DNA of 64,000 bases from Acidobacteriota bacterium (lineage in GTDB: Bacteria; Acidobacteriota; Terriglobia; Acidiferrales; UBA7541): positions 248,001 to 312,000 of the forward strand of contig JAJPIE010000012.1 in the NCBI GenBank assembly GCA_021324935.1, in the 5' to 3' direction. The notes under the pieces were generated by a model. It saw only the letters and a program-made list of their open reading frames with translations. It was not told where the DNA came from and did not search any database. Of the stretch, positions 43,701 through 52,662 are shown in pieces; the first letter of the stretch is position 1; each line of letters starts with the position of its first letter. The translations under genes were made by a program, and so were the position numbers.

Positions 43701-44106
43701 CGGCCAAAACAGCACCGACCAGATTGACTATCCAAATCGGCTACCTGGCTGCAATCCTTACGTAACAAACTTTAAGAGCCAGGCCTCTCCTATTTATCTA
43801 AACTCCAACTGCTTTGCCGTCGCCCCAACCACGCCTTTGGGCATTGTGATGGGCAACAATGGCAGAAACCAACTGGTGGGCCCGGGATTGGTGGATTTCG
43901 ACTTCTCCGTGATCAAGAACACCCCGATTTCCAAGCTCTCGGAGACGGCCAATCTCGAACTCCGCTTCGAGTTCTTCAACATCTTCAACCACACCAACTT
44001 CCAGGCTCCCGTGGACAACAATACCCTCGGATCAAACCTGGGTTTGCTCGACTCCACCACCACCACTTCCCGCCAGATCCAATTGGCGGCAAAGTTCACC
44101 TGGTAG
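40768..44106 (+). CDS. Oar-like TonB-dependent receptor with carboxypeptidase-regulatory-like domain
   Basis: Large outer-membrane protein for substrate uptake or adhesion. A signal peptide ending SAANAQ is followed by an Ig-like carboxypeptidase-regulatory domain (GVVSDESGAPIPGAKVSIKN). The plug region has VVNLPLNGRDWTQLATLQPGV and NAITRSGTNDFHG, then a long beta-barrel ending in an aromatic residue (KFTW). The ATG at 40768 has GGAGGG six bases upstream and is preferred over an ATG five codons earlier. It heads a plus-strand series of transporter and catabolic genes, and a strong hairpin follows its stop. Confidence 0.88.
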   Translation: MHFSERSTRSFWFVLPILGALILTLFFTESAANAQLAGANLSGVVSDESGAPIPGAKVSIKNPATGVVRDLETNADGLYVAPNLPPGAYEITVTAKGFATLLRKGLTLTVGQEQALNFSMKVGQLTQTVEVNEAPPDVDTTSSTLSATVEEKTVVNLPLNGRDWTQLATLQPGVISVRAQASTTSTANRGNRGFGDQLADSGHRPNENTYRIDGLNINDYSNGSPGSVLGANLGVDAIQEFNVVTTNYTAEYGRTSGAVVNAITRSGTNDFHGSAYIFDRDKIFDARNFFDPAGGVPPFHRTQFGASAGGPIIKDNTWIFGDYEGVRQARSLSFSNQIPSAAALAGNLCSQPAAGATCAPHSVTINPQVVPYLGLWPNPANVNPAKLGAIGNNGDTVAYNTSGLQSLNENYFTVKVDHKFSDTDTLSGSYFYDRTPQSTPDSLVNTISDVFTQRHFVGISESHTFSSELSNIARFGFNRVVGLVNTPISAPNSVAGNTSLGISPGLAPPLIEVGGEITSAGGLGYLSFFGHHYNSFQANDDLIMTRGKHTLKYGFAFERMQYDVLSKVRQNGDFRFNPTFTNGAITTTALENFLTNQPSQVLTLSPAIRGEVGSRDSLWGGYVQDDWRLRPTLTVNLGLRYEMLTNPTEAHNGFGLLNSFYSQPGLGPCPNTYPNAFTYTNIPGCTVPVHNMFATNPTKHNFEPRIGFSWDPTGQGKTAIRGGFGIFDVLPLPYIYTIGDSLTYPFSLSFSQNNLPAGSFPNVLPYLNTTTPATRWVEPNPKRSYAMNWNLNIQHQLSNAVSIQVGYIGSHTVHNAFTTDDSNQVIPNLINGVYYWPLPQGSGTILNTNSSFIRPIFFDDSSHYNGLQSQLLLRNTHGLSGQLSYTYSKCLDQGSGAQLGDPFQNSLTSLQFFNKVGSRNGPCDFDIRQNLSGNYLYSLPLPKPQSALKYVVEGWQVGGIVTASTGVPFSIVTGGDPLGQNSTDQIDYPNRLPGCNPYVTNFKSQASPIYLNSNCFAVAPTTPLGIVMGNNGRNQLVGPGLVDFDFSVIKNTPISKLSETANLELRFEFFNIFNHTNFQAPVDNNTLGSNLGLLDSTTTTSRQIQLAAKFTW

Positions 44107-44115
44107 AGAACCAAC

Positions 44116-44163
44116 TTGTATCTGCGCACGACGGGCTTACCAACCCGTCCTGCGCAGATACAA
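44116..44163. repeat. Long near-perfect hairpin after the receptor gene
   Basis: TTGTATCTGCGCA (44116-44128) pairs perfectly with TGCGCAGATACAA (44151-44163). After a single C:C mismatch, GACGGG pairs with CCCGTC, leaving an 8-base loop, so 19 of 20 stem positions pair. There is no T-run after it. It lies nine bases after the receptor stop and before the MFS gene, so it may stabilise the receptor mRNA end or lower downstream expression. Confidence 0.85.
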
Positions 44164-44282
44164 TCCTCTTCCGCCATTGGCAATTCCAGCGGGCGTTTTT
44201 CGCCTGCTCTCGGCCACGGTTTTGCCCGAAGCAATCACGCAGCAGGTACAGCGAATTGGAAAATGAATAGAAAGCCAGCGCT

Positions 44283-45695
44283 ATGCCCGACCAGAATGCT
44301 CCGCAAGACCGTCCTTTAGAGATTGCTTCTTCTGCAGTAGCGCCGTCCTCTTCGTCAGCTACCCTGGATGCAAGCAAACCAACCGGCATCCGCTGGCGAA
44401 TCGTAGCCATCGTCATGTTCATCATGGCGGTCACCGCGCTCAACCGCTTGAATCTCAGCATCGCCGGAAAAAAGATCGAAGAGGAATTTCTCTTCGACAC
44501 GATCCGTATGGGCAAGGTGTTCAGCTCTTTCCTCTGGGGCTACGCCATCTTCCAGATCCCCTGGGGCTACGTCTGCGACCGCATCGGCCCCATGCGCACC
44601 CTCACCGCTTCCATCTTCTGCTTTGGTCTCGGCGCCGGTTTAATGGGAATCGCTCCAAACCTCGCAGCAAGTACAGGAATTTCCGTTTTGCTGGCCTTTC
44701 AAGTCATCCGTTTCATAACCGGTGTTGGCGAAGCCGCTGTTTCTTCCAACGGCGTTCGCGTAATCGCCTCTTGGACCAGCATCCGCGAACGTGGTTTTGC
44801 CAGCGGACTGCAAAGTGGCGGCTTGGGTCTCGGCGGCACGCTCACCCCCATTTTCATCGCCTGGTCCACGATCCGGTTTGGCTGGCGCGCCTCGTTTTAT
44901 TTGTGCGCGGTCTTTGCCTTCATCGCATTGATTCTCTGGCGCTGGTATGCCACGGATTGGCCGGAGCAACATCCCGCCGTGAACGAGGCCGAGCTGCTTC
45001 ACGTCCACCCCCATGCCGTCGCCCGTTCCGGTCAACGCCAGGCGATGGCGAACGCCAAGCGCGTCCCGTGGCTCAAGATGCTCTCCAGTGTTTCCGTCTG
45101 GGGACTCATCCTGGCCTATGGCTGCCAAGGCTACGCTTTTTATGTCTATTACAACTGGTTCTACTTTTACGCCGTCAAGGTCAGGGGCCTGGGTCTTATG
45201 GAGGCGGCGTTGTGGACTTCGCTTCCATTCCTCGCCATGGGAGTCTTCTCTCCGCTGGGAGGCTGGTTTTCAGACCGCATCTCCCGGTTCTTGGGCCGCC
45301 GCAAAGGTCGGCTCTACGCGATCCTGTTGGGCATGACCGTCTCCGCCGTCCTGCTCTATTCCGGAAGCCACATGAAGGTGACAACGATCGCGCTTCCGCT
45401 GATTGCCCTTGCCGCGGGCTTCAATTACTTCGCCACTTCCAACTTCTGGGCCTCCTGCATCGACCTCGCTCCCGATTTTTCCGCTTCGCTTTCGGCTTTG
45501 ATGAATACCGTCGGCAGCATCGGGGGCGCTATCTCTTCCACGGTCACCGCATCCGTCGCCGTTCATCAGGGTTGGAGCCGTGCGCTGGATCTGGCCGCCG
45601 TGATCACGCTTTTGTCCGGCCTCTTGTTCCTTTTCGTGAATGCCGGCCGAACCATTGAACAGCCGAAAGGCGCACCGGATCTTGCCGGGGCTTAG
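44283..45695 (+). CDS. MFS transporter, ACS (anion:cation symporter) type
   Basis: Inner-membrane transporter of about 12 segments. The N-terminal cytoplasmic tail is followed by VTALNRLNLSIAGKKIEEEF and the MFS motif YAIFQIPWGYVCDRIGPMRTL, which resemble hexuronate, glucarate and other organic-anion carriers. The C-terminal half has SDRISRFLGRRKGRLYAIL. It probably imports a carboxylate that entered through the adjacent receptor. 470 aa, weak ribosome site. Confidence 0.86.
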   Translation: MPDQNAPQDRPLEIASSAVAPSSSSATLDASKPTGIRWRIVAIVMFIMAVTALNRLNLSIAGKKIEEEFLFDTIRMGKVFSSFLWGYAIFQIPWGYVCDRIGPMRTLTASIFCFGLGAGLMGIAPNLAASTGISVLLAFQVIRFITGVGEAAVSSNGVRVIASWTSIRERGFASGLQSGGLGLGGTLTPIFIAWSTIRFGWRASFYLCAVFAFIALILWRWYATDWPEQHPAVNEAELLHVHPHAVARSGQRQAMANAKRVPWLKMLSSVSVWGLILAYGCQGYAFYVYYNWFYFYAVKVRGLGLMEAALWTSLPFLAMGVFSPLGGWFSDRISRFLGRRKGRLYAILLGMTVSAVLLYSGSHMKVTTIALPLIALAAGFNYFATSNFWASCIDLAPDFSASLSALMNTVGSIGGAISSTVTASVAVHQGWSRALDLAAVITLLSGLLFLFVNAGRTIEQPKGAPDLAGA

Positions 45696-45784
45696 TTCCG
45701 AGCTCTGCACGGGCCGCCGTGTTTGTTTAGGTTCCGTTTAACTTGGACGCTGCAAAATGAAAGGTCTCCAGCATCAGGGGAATC

Positions 45785-46717
45785 ATGAGCCAGCACGTCA
45801 CCATCGAAGATGTTACGCCGCGCGATGGCCTTCAGAATGAGCCCACTCCGGTTCCCCTTGCGCAAAAGCTGTTGCTGATTCAAAAGCTCGCCGCTGCCGG
45901 AATCACCCATATCCAGGCAACGAGTTTTGTCCATCCGAAGTGGGTTCCCCAGCTTGCGGACGCCGATCAATTGGCGAAAGATCTCCCTCCGCTGCCCGGC
46001 GTCCAGTATTCCGCCTTGATTCCCAATCTTCGCGGCTACGAGCGCGCCGTCGCCGCCGGTATTCGCCATTTGGAATTCGTCCTTTCTGCCAGCGAATCCT
46101 TCAATCATCGCAACCTCAATCGAAGCCTCCAGGAGTCCTTGGCCCTGCTGGAACAAGTCACGCAGCGGGCATTGTCCGATGGCGTTACGTTGCGCGTCGG
46201 CTTTTCCGTCAGCTTCCACTGCCCGTTTGAAGGGCGCATTTCCACCCAGGCGGTGGTCAAACTGGCGCGCGAATGCCGTGCCATTCATCCGTGGCGCCTC
46301 GCTTTGTGCGATTCGGACGGCATGGGGTTTCCGAACCAGGTGCGTGACGCGGTCCGCGCACTGCGCGACGATTTGCGCATGCAAAACGCGGAAATCGCGC
46401 TTCACTTCCACGACACTTACGGCCGCGGCTTGTCCAATTCGCTGGTTGGCCTCGAAGAAGGCATCCGCGAATTCGACGCGACTACCGCTGGACTTGGCGG
46501 TTGCCCGTATTGTCCCGGCGCCAGCGGAAACCTGGCCACCGAGGATCTCGTCGACCTCCTTCACGGCCTTGGCTACCAGACAGGGATCGATCTGGAAAAA
46601 TTGCTCGACGCCGCTGAATTCGCATTGCAATTCAGCTCTCGTCCTTACCAGGGTCATCTTTTGCGGGCGATGCGCCCAGGCACCTGCCAGAAGAATGAGT
46701 TGCGTCCCGTTCCGTAA
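45785..46717 (+). CDS. Hydroxymethylglutaryl-CoA lyase-like enzyme
   Basis: Divalent-metal TIM-barrel lyase cleaving 3-hydroxy-3-methylglutaryl-CoA or a related citramalyl-type CoA ester. The substrate-binding VTPRDGLQNE, the metal His pair in ALHFHDTYGRG and the active-site loop GLGGCPYCPGASGN with its Cys are all intact. At 310 aa it is normal for the family. AGGGGA precedes the ATG. The next gene encodes a class III CoA-transferase, so the pair would activate a dicarboxylic acid and cleave it; the natural substrate is not proven. Confidence 0.88.
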   Translation: MSQHVTIEDVTPRDGLQNEPTPVPLAQKLLLIQKLAAAGITHIQATSFVHPKWVPQLADADQLAKDLPPLPGVQYSALIPNLRGYERAVAAGIRHLEFVLSASESFNHRNLNRSLQESLALLEQVTQRALSDGVTLRVGFSVSFHCPFEGRISTQAVVKLARECRAIHPWRLALCDSDGMGFPNQVRDAVRALRDDLRMQNAEIALHFHDTYGRGLSNSLVGLEEGIREFDATTAGLGGCPYCPGASGNLATEDLVDLLHGLGYQTGIDLEKLLDAAEFALQFSSRPYQGHLLRAMRPGTCQKNELRPVP

Positions 46718-46818
46718 CGCCTTTTGGCTTTTTGTATGCAACTGGAACCCGATGCGTATTGGTCGGAAGGCAACCTTCAGGATGTCCAGGCGAGGCTCCT
46801 GAATTAGGGGAATAACGC

Positions 46819-48009
46819 ATGCTTCCGCTTCGTGGTGTGCGCGTCTTGGACGTGACTAACGTGCTGGCTGGCCCGTTTTGCAGCTACCAACTCGTCCTTC
46901 TTGGCGCCGAGGTTATCAAGATCGAGCAACCAGGCACCGGTGATCTGGCCCGGCGCCTCGGCGCGGATGTCAGCGCCTCCGCGAACCTCATGGGAAATTC
47001 CTTCGTCGCCGTCAATGCCGGCAAACACTCCGTCACCCTCAATCTGAAAAGCGAATCGGGCAAGGAGATATTTCACCGCTTCGTCGAAATTTCCGACGTC
47101 GTGCTGGAGAATTTCCGGCCCGGCGTGATGAAGCGTCTTGGTCTCGACTACGAGCACCTGTCCACGAAAAATCCAAAGATCATCTACTGCGCCATTTCCG
47201 GCTTTGGCCAGACAGGACCGCTCGCCATGCGGCCCGCCTATGACCAGATCATTCAAGGCATGGCCGGCGTCATGAGTGTGACCGGAGACGAAGCAAGCGC
47301 CCCGCTGCGCGTCGGCTACCCCGTTTGCGACACCGTTGGCGGTCTCACCGCCGCCCTCGCCGTCTGCGCCGCGCTCGTGGAATCCCGCTCCACCGGCCGC
47401 GGCCGCATGATCGATGTTTCCATGTTGGAAGCCACCGTTGGGTCCATGGGCTGGGTGGTCTCCAACTTCCTTAACGCAGGGCATGTGCCCCTTCCCATGG
47501 GCAACGAAAATTTTACCGCCGCTCCTTCCGGCACCTTTCAAACGCGCGACGGCTTGCTCAATATCGCCGCCAACGAAGACTATCAGTTCGAAAAACTCTG
47601 CGACCTGATTGGCCGGCCCGATCTCAAGACCGATCCCCGTTTTTCCGATCGCCACATTCGAAAGCAGAATCGTTCCTTGATCAATCGGGAGGTCACCCGG
47701 GCATTGATGGATAAAAGCGCGCTCGAATGGGAAACCGCCATGATTGAGCTGGGCATTCCCGCCGGCCGCGTCCTCACCGTGCCCGAAATTTTGTCCCACC
47801 CGCACATGGCCCAGCGAAATTTCTCGGCGTCTATTTCCGCGCCTCTGGGAACGCAGCACGTCACGCGCGGCGGTTTTTATTTTCCCGGGGAATCGACAAT
47901 TCCTGCGGACCCGGCTCCGCAAATTTCCGAGAACACCTCCCTTTGGCTTCAAAAACTCGGCTACACCGAGGAATCGATCCGGCAACTTCGAGAGCAGGGA
48001 GTCATCTGA
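46819..48009 (+). CDS. CaiB/BaiF-family (class III) CoA-transferase
   Basis: Transfers CoA between carboxylic acids through an aspartyl-CoA anhydride. Family start GVRVLDVTNVLAGPFCSYQLVLLGAEVIKIE; the probable catalytic Asp is residue 171 in YPVCDTVGGLTAA; RGRMIDVSMLEA follows. 396 aa. TAGGGGA precedes the ATG. It lies 100 bp after the HMG-CoA-lyase-like gene and before a second transporter, which suggests activation of an imported dicarboxylate with succinyl-CoA or acetyl-CoA as donor (inference). Confidence 0.88.
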   Translation: MLPLRGVRVLDVTNVLAGPFCSYQLVLLGAEVIKIEQPGTGDLARRLGADVSASANLMGNSFVAVNAGKHSVTLNLKSESGKEIFHRFVEISDVVLENFRPGVMKRLGLDYEHLSTKNPKIIYCAISGFGQTGPLAMRPAYDQIIQGMAGVMSVTGDEASAPLRVGYPVCDTVGGLTAALAVCAALVESRSTGRGRMIDVSMLEATVGSMGWVVSNFLNAGHVPLPMGNENFTAAPSGTFQTRDGLLNIAANEDYQFEKLCDLIGRPDLKTDPRFSDRHIRKQNRSLINREVTRALMDKSALEWETAMIELGIPAGRVLTVPEILSHPHMAQRNFSASISAPLGTQHVTRGGFYFPGESTIPADPAPQISENTSLWLQKLGYTEESIRQLREQGVI

Positions 48010-48069
48010 GCCGGTCAAGTTTTTTTCAATGCAAGGCCGTGCGGCACATCAGCGCCAAGGGGGCAATGG

Positions 48070-49293
48070 ATGGATCGGGAAGCGCCACACCAGCACAAGG
48101 GTACGAAACACGCCGTCCTGGCCGGTTTTCTCGGTTGGACTCTGGACGCCTTCGATTTTTTTGTCGTTGTTTTTCTGATTGGGGCGCTCTCTCACCAGTT
48201 CGGCGTCGGAAAAAAGGAGATCGTATTAACGCTCGCGATTACCTTGTTCACCCGCCCGATCGGCGCCGTCATCTTCGGATTGCTGGCGGACCGGTACGGC
48301 CGTCGCACTCCGCTGATGATCAATGTCATCTATTTCTCCGTCATCGATCTTTTCTGCGGCTTTGCTCCAAACTTTACCGTCTTTCTTATCCTGCGGGCGC
48401 TGTTCGGCATCGGCATGGGAGGCGAGTGGGGTGTTGGCGCTTCTCTGGCCATGGAAGCCGCCCCGAAGCGCTGGCGTGGCATCCTCAGCGGAGTCTTGCA
48501 ATGCGGCTATTCCGTTGGCTATCTCCTCGCCGCGCTGGCTGCCAGGTACGTCCTGCCGGTTTGGGGATGGCGCCCGATGTTCTGGATCGGCGCTTTGCCC
48601 GCCCTTTTGGCGTTCTATATCCAAGCCAAGGTTCCGGAATCCGAAGTCTGGAAAGAGAACCGCGCCGCCAGCATGAAGCAGGTCGTCTACGTCGTGGCAC
48701 AAAATTGGCGCCGCTTTGCCTACATGGTCGCCCTTATGACGTTTATGATGTTTCTTTCTCATGGAACCCAGGATCTCTACCCGGATTTCCTTCAGGACGT
48801 CCACAAATTGTCTGCCGCTGCCAGCGCCAATATCGCTGTGCTCTATAACCTCGGTGCGATCGTCGGCGCCATCATCTTCGGACATTTTTCCCAAGCCGCT
48901 GGCCGGCGTCGCAGCATGATGGCCTCTCTTGGTATGTGCCTATTGGTCATTCCCTTTTGGGCTTTTGGCTCCACGGCATTTGTAGTCGCCGCTGGCGCCT
49001 TCTTCATGCAGCTCGGCGTGCAAGGTGCCTGGGGTGTGATTCCTGTCCACTTGAATGAGCTCTCCGTAGATTCCGCTCGCGGCCTCATGCCCGGTTTCGC
49101 TTACCAGTTGGGCATTTTGCTCGCCGCTCCAACCAACTCCGTGCAGTATCTCCTCCGTGATCGTGTCGGCTATCAATGGGCACTGGCGGGCTTCGAGTTG
49201 GTCACCATCTTCGGCCTTATTCTGCTCCTCTGGCGTGGTGCGGAAGATCATAGCCGCAGTTTTCACCGTGCGCCGCAGGTGACGGAGAGCTAG
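48070..49293 (+). CDS. MFS transporter, SHS (carboxylate/sialate:H+ symporter) type
   Basis: Inner-membrane proton symporter of about 12 segments, similar in layout to lactate/pyruvate (JEN1-like) carriers. GFLGWTLDAFDFFVVVFL in helix 1, the loop motif GLLADRYGRRTPL and FGIGMGGEWGVGASLAME are characteristic. 407 aa. AAGGGGGC lies just upstream. It is the second MFS of the cluster and implies a different carboxylate, or the product of the lyase, is also moved. Confidence 0.88.
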   Translation: MDREAPHQHKGTKHAVLAGFLGWTLDAFDFFVVVFLIGALSHQFGVGKKEIVLTLAITLFTRPIGAVIFGLLADRYGRRTPLMINVIYFSVIDLFCGFAPNFTVFLILRALFGIGMGGEWGVGASLAMEAAPKRWRGILSGVLQCGYSVGYLLAALAARYVLPVWGWRPMFWIGALPALLAFYIQAKVPESEVWKENRAASMKQVVYVVAQNWRRFAYMVALMTFMMFLSHGTQDLYPDFLQDVHKLSAAASANIAVLYNLGAIVGAIIFGHFSQAAGRRRSMMASLGMCLLVIPFWAFGSTAFVVAAGAFFMQLGVQGAWGVIPVHLNELSVDSARGLMPGFAYQLGILLAAPTNSVQYLLRDRVGYQWALAGFELVTIFGLILLLWRGAEDHSRSFHRAPQVTES

Positions 49294-49341
49294 GGACCCG
49301 TGCGCAGTGCGATTGGAAACTATGACGGAGAGAGGACATCG

Positions 49342-52300
49342 ATGTTCTTAGGCTGGAACCGTCGCTCTCGGTTCCTGCTCCTTCTTCTTTTTTTCCTCGT
49401 ACACCTGTCTTTTGCGCAAGGGCAGGCAAGGCCTGGGACCTCTCCGCAGCAAGCCGGTTCTGGAGTCCTTGAGATCATTGTTCTCACTCCGGCAAATTCC
49501 CCATTTTTGGGTGCCTCGGTTCTCTTGACCGACCAGCGCTCCGGCGAACAAAAAAAGACGCAGACCGATGCCAAGGGGGCATGCCGTTTTGATGCCTTGC
49601 CCGCCGGCGATTATTCGTTGCTTGTCTCCGCAAACGGCTTCGCGGATTTCACCCTCCCTGTCCAGGTGAAACCACAGAAAGCTTCCGTCTTGACCGTCAA
49701 TCTTCGGCCTTCATCCGCGTTATCAGGCCCGCCGGGCAAATCCGATTCCAGCACCGTTGGAGGCGTCATCAATTCCACCAGCGTTCGGGAATTGCCGCTG
49801 AATGGTCGTTCCGCGACGGACCTGGCTGCGCTCGAGCCCGGCGTCACCACCGCTCGCACGCAAGCTGCAGGGCAAGGCCAGTATGGCTTCGGCGCGCAGA
49901 TGACCATATCCGGCAGCCGCCCTCGCCAAAATGATTCGCGGCTGGACGGTATCAGCGAGAACGATTATTCGAATGGTCCGCCAGGAAGCGCCTTGGGTGT
50001 GAACCTCGGCGCCGACGCCGTCGAGCAATTTTCCGTTCTCACCAGTAATTATCCGGCTCAGGTTGGGCGCTCATCCGGCGGTGTGATCGCTGCCACCACG
50101 CGGGCGGGCACCAATGATTTCCACGGTGCCGTATTTGAATTTCTGCGGAACAGCGCCTTCGATGCCAAGAACTTCTTCGACACCGTGAAGCCTCCCTTTC
50201 GCCGGAACCAGTTCGGCGCTTCCGTCGGCGGCCCTGTTATTAAGGATAAGACTTTCTTTTTTGTCGCCTACGAGGGCCTCCGCCAGTCCCTTGGTTTAAC
50301 CCAAGTGGATACTGTCCCTTCCCTTCAAGCCCGCAGCGGCAATCTTTCCACCGGCGCCGTGACCGTCGATCCGGGTATGCTCCGCTTTATCAACGCTTTT
50401 TTCCCGCTGCCCAACGGGCCGCTGCTTGGCGCGGGCGACACCGGCATCTACACCTTTTCAGGCCAGGAGATCACTCCGGAAAACTTCGTCGATTCCCGGC
50501 TGGATCACAAGTTCTCGGAAAACGATTCTCTCGCCCTCACCTATCTTTACGACAGCGGCAGCGTGCAACAGCCGGACGAACTGAACAACAAGCTGACCGG
50601 ATACGACACCCAGCGCCAGCTCGGAACTATCCGCGAGACCCACACCTTTACCCCGGATTTCCTAAACACGTTTCATGCCGGAGCAAACCGGATTGTCGCC
50701 AGGATCGGCCTCACTTTTCCGGGAGAAAATTCTCTTGCGGCAGACCCCACCTACGGTGCCGTCCCGGGGCAGAACGCTCCGGCCGCGATCGTTCCGGGCC
50801 TCACCTCGTTTACCGGTGGCCTCAACGGCCTGAGTACCTTCGACTTCTATTGGACCTCCCTGCAGTTCCTGGACGATTTTTCCTGGACGATAGGCCGCCA
50901 CAATCTGAAATTCGGCGCCTCGTTTGAGCGGCTTCGCGATAACATTCTTGGCGTCACCGTTCCTTCCGGCCAATTTACTTTCAATTCCCTGGCCGGCTTT
51001 CTCACCAACGCTCCCTTCACGTTTTCCACCGGCTTGCCCCAGTCGGTTTCCGAACGTGGATTCCGCCAGTCCATTTTTGGCGCCTACCTCCAGGACGACT
51101 TCCGTGTCCGTTCCAACTTCACTGCCAACCTGGGCCTGCGCTATGAAATGTCCACCGTCCCCACCGAAGTCAACAACAAATTGACCGTGCTTCGCAACAT
51201 CACCGACGCCACTCCGCACTTGGGAAGCCCCTTGTTCGATAATTCCACGCTGCTCAATTTCGAGCCCCGCATCGGCTTGTCCTACAGCCCGTTTCCCAGC
51301 GGTAAAACGATGCTGAGTTCCGGCTTTGGATTTTTCGACGTTCTCCCGTTGCCCTATGAAATTCAGATGAACGAGCTGTTTTCCGCTCCCTATTTTCAAT
51401 TCGGCAACGTCGCCAACCTGCCTGCGGGTTCCTTTCCCACAGGTGCCTTCAATATTGTGGCAAATTCGCCGGAGACCTTCCGGCAGGGTTATTTCGAGCC
51501 GCATCCGCAGCGCAACTACATCATGCAGTGGAATCTCACCCTACAGCAGGATCTCGGAAAGGGGTTGCAGCTCCGCGTCGGCTATGTTGGCGCCCGCGGC
51601 CTTCACCAGCCTTTTCGCGTGGAAGACGTCGACATCGTGATGCCCGCGCTCACCTCCGCTGGATTTCTGTGGCCCAATCCCATTGGCAGCGGCACGCGCC
51701 TCAATCTCAATTCAGGACGCATCACCGCCGGCTATTGGAGCGGTGACTCCTATTACAACGCGCTTCAGGCGCAGGTAAAGGCCAGGCTGGGACGCAGCGG
51801 TCAACTCGGCGGCTCCTACACATGGGGCAAGTCCATCGACACTTCTTCCGGCAGCCTGGTCGGAGACGAATACGCCAACTCCATTTCCAGTCCGCTGTAC
51901 TTTAACCCGCGCCTCAACCGCGGCCTCTCCGATTTCAACGTCGCCCAAAATCTCGAAGTCAACTACAGTTGGGAATTTCCCGCTGTCAATCTTCAGTCCC
52001 GCCTTGCCTCCTGGGCGCTGAATACGTGGCAGGTGGGCGGCGTGCTGGCGGCCAGCACGGGCGTTCCTTTCACTCCGGGATTTGCGGGCGACGCTCTGGG
52101 CGTCAACAGCACCGATCCAAACATCGATCTTCCCGACCTCGTCCGCGGGCCCAATTGCCATTCGCTGGTGAACGCCGGAAATCCCAATCACTATATCAAT
52201 ACAAATTGTTTCGCCGTTCCTGCCTCCACACCGGCCATTGCCGCGCAGTGCGTCAACGTAATCAACGTCGATCCCCACACCGGGCTTCCCGTGCCGGATC

Positions 52301-52599
52301 CTTCCACCTGCTTGAATCTCCGCGGCAATCTCGGCCGCAACACTCTGATCGGTCCCGGTCTGCTCAATTTTGACTTTTCTCTCTTCAAAAACAACTACGT
52401 CAAACGCATTTCCGATACCTTCAATATCCAGTTTCGTGCCGAGTTTTTTAACGTGCTGAACCGCGCCAATTTTGCCCCGCCCTTGGCCAACAAAAACATC
52501 TTCGACTCCGCCGGTCATCCCATCGCCAACGCCGGTCTCATCACTTCCACCCAAACTCCCTCCCGGCAGATTCAGTTCGCCATTAAAATCCTCTGGTGA
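49342..52599 (+). CDS. Second Oar-like TonB-dependent receptor
   Basis: Outer-membrane receptor paralogous to the one at 40768. The signal peptide contains RSRFLLLLLFFLVHLSFAQG. The carboxypeptidase-regulatory-like domain is VLTPANSPFLGASVLLTD, the plug has VRELPLNGRSATDLAALEPGV and AATTRAGTNDFHG, and the barrel ends in IKILW. The ATG at 49342 is preferred, with GAGAGG upstream; a GTG 14 codons earlier would push the signal peptide inward. 1085 aa. Last gene of the plus-strand uptake and catabolism series. Confidence 0.87.
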   Translation: MFLGWNRRSRFLLLLLFFLVHLSFAQGQARPGTSPQQAGSGVLEIIVLTPANSPFLGASVLLTDQRSGEQKKTQTDAKGACRFDALPAGDYSLLVSANGFADFTLPVQVKPQKASVLTVNLRPSSALSGPPGKSDSSTVGGVINSTSVRELPLNGRSATDLAALEPGVTTARTQAAGQGQYGFGAQMTISGSRPRQNDSRLDGISENDYSNGPPGSALGVNLGADAVEQFSVLTSNYPAQVGRSSGGVIAATTRAGTNDFHGAVFEFLRNSAFDAKNFFDTVKPPFRRNQFGASVGGPVIKDKTFFFVAYEGLRQSLGLTQVDTVPSLQARSGNLSTGAVTVDPGMLRFINAFFPLPNGPLLGAGDTGIYTFSGQEITPENFVDSRLDHKFSENDSLALTYLYDSGSVQQPDELNNKLTGYDTQRQLGTIRETHTFTPDFLNTFHAGANRIVARIGLTFPGENSLAADPTYGAVPGQNAPAAIVPGLTSFTGGLNGLSTFDFYWTSLQFLDDFSWTIGRHNLKFGASFERLRDNILGVTVPSGQFTFNSLAGFLTNAPFTFSTGLPQSVSERGFRQSIFGAYLQDDFRVRSNFTANLGLRYEMSTVPTEVNNKLTVLRNITDATPHLGSPLFDNSTLLNFEPRIGLSYSPFPSGKTMLSSGFGFFDVLPLPYEIQMNELFSAPYFQFGNVANLPAGSFPTGAFNIVANSPETFRQGYFEPHPQRNYIMQWNLTLQQDLGKGLQLRVGYVGARGLHQPFRVEDVDIVMPALTSAGFLWPNPIGSGTRLNLNSGRITAGYWSGDSYYNALQAQVKARLGRSGQLGGSYTWGKSIDTSSGSLVGDEYANSISSPLYFNPRLNRGLSDFNVAQNLEVNYSWEFPAVNLQSRLASWALNTWQVGGVLAASTGVPFTPGFAGDALGVNSTDPNIDLPDLVRGPNCHSLVNAGNPNHYINTNCFAVPASTPAIAAQCVNVINVDPHTGLPVPDPSTCLNLRGNLGRNTLIGPGLLNFDFSLFKNNYVKRISDTFNIQFRAEFFNVLNRANFAPPLANKNIFDSAGHPIANAGLITSTQTPSRQIQFAIKILW

Positions 52600-52627
52600 G
52601 CCCTCGGCCGCGACCAAACCGGATGTC

Positions 52628-52656
52628 TTGACAAAATTTCATATTAGATATATTCC
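52628..52656 (+). promoter_or_regulatory. Predicted promoter of the Fur-family gene
   Basis: TTGACA at 52628-52633 followed after 15-17 bases by an AT-rich TATATT/TATTCC stretch (52649-52656), the only strikingly AT-rich segment here. The leader to the ATG at 52663 is very short. A Fur/PerR box could overlap it, but I cannot define a clean palindrome. Confidence 0.5.
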
Positions 52657-52662
52657 AGTTTT

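Noticed and set aside
46804-48018. 404-aa antisense ORF opposite the CoA-transferase
   Set aside because: Overlaps a complete class III CoA-transferase and shows no domain of its own.
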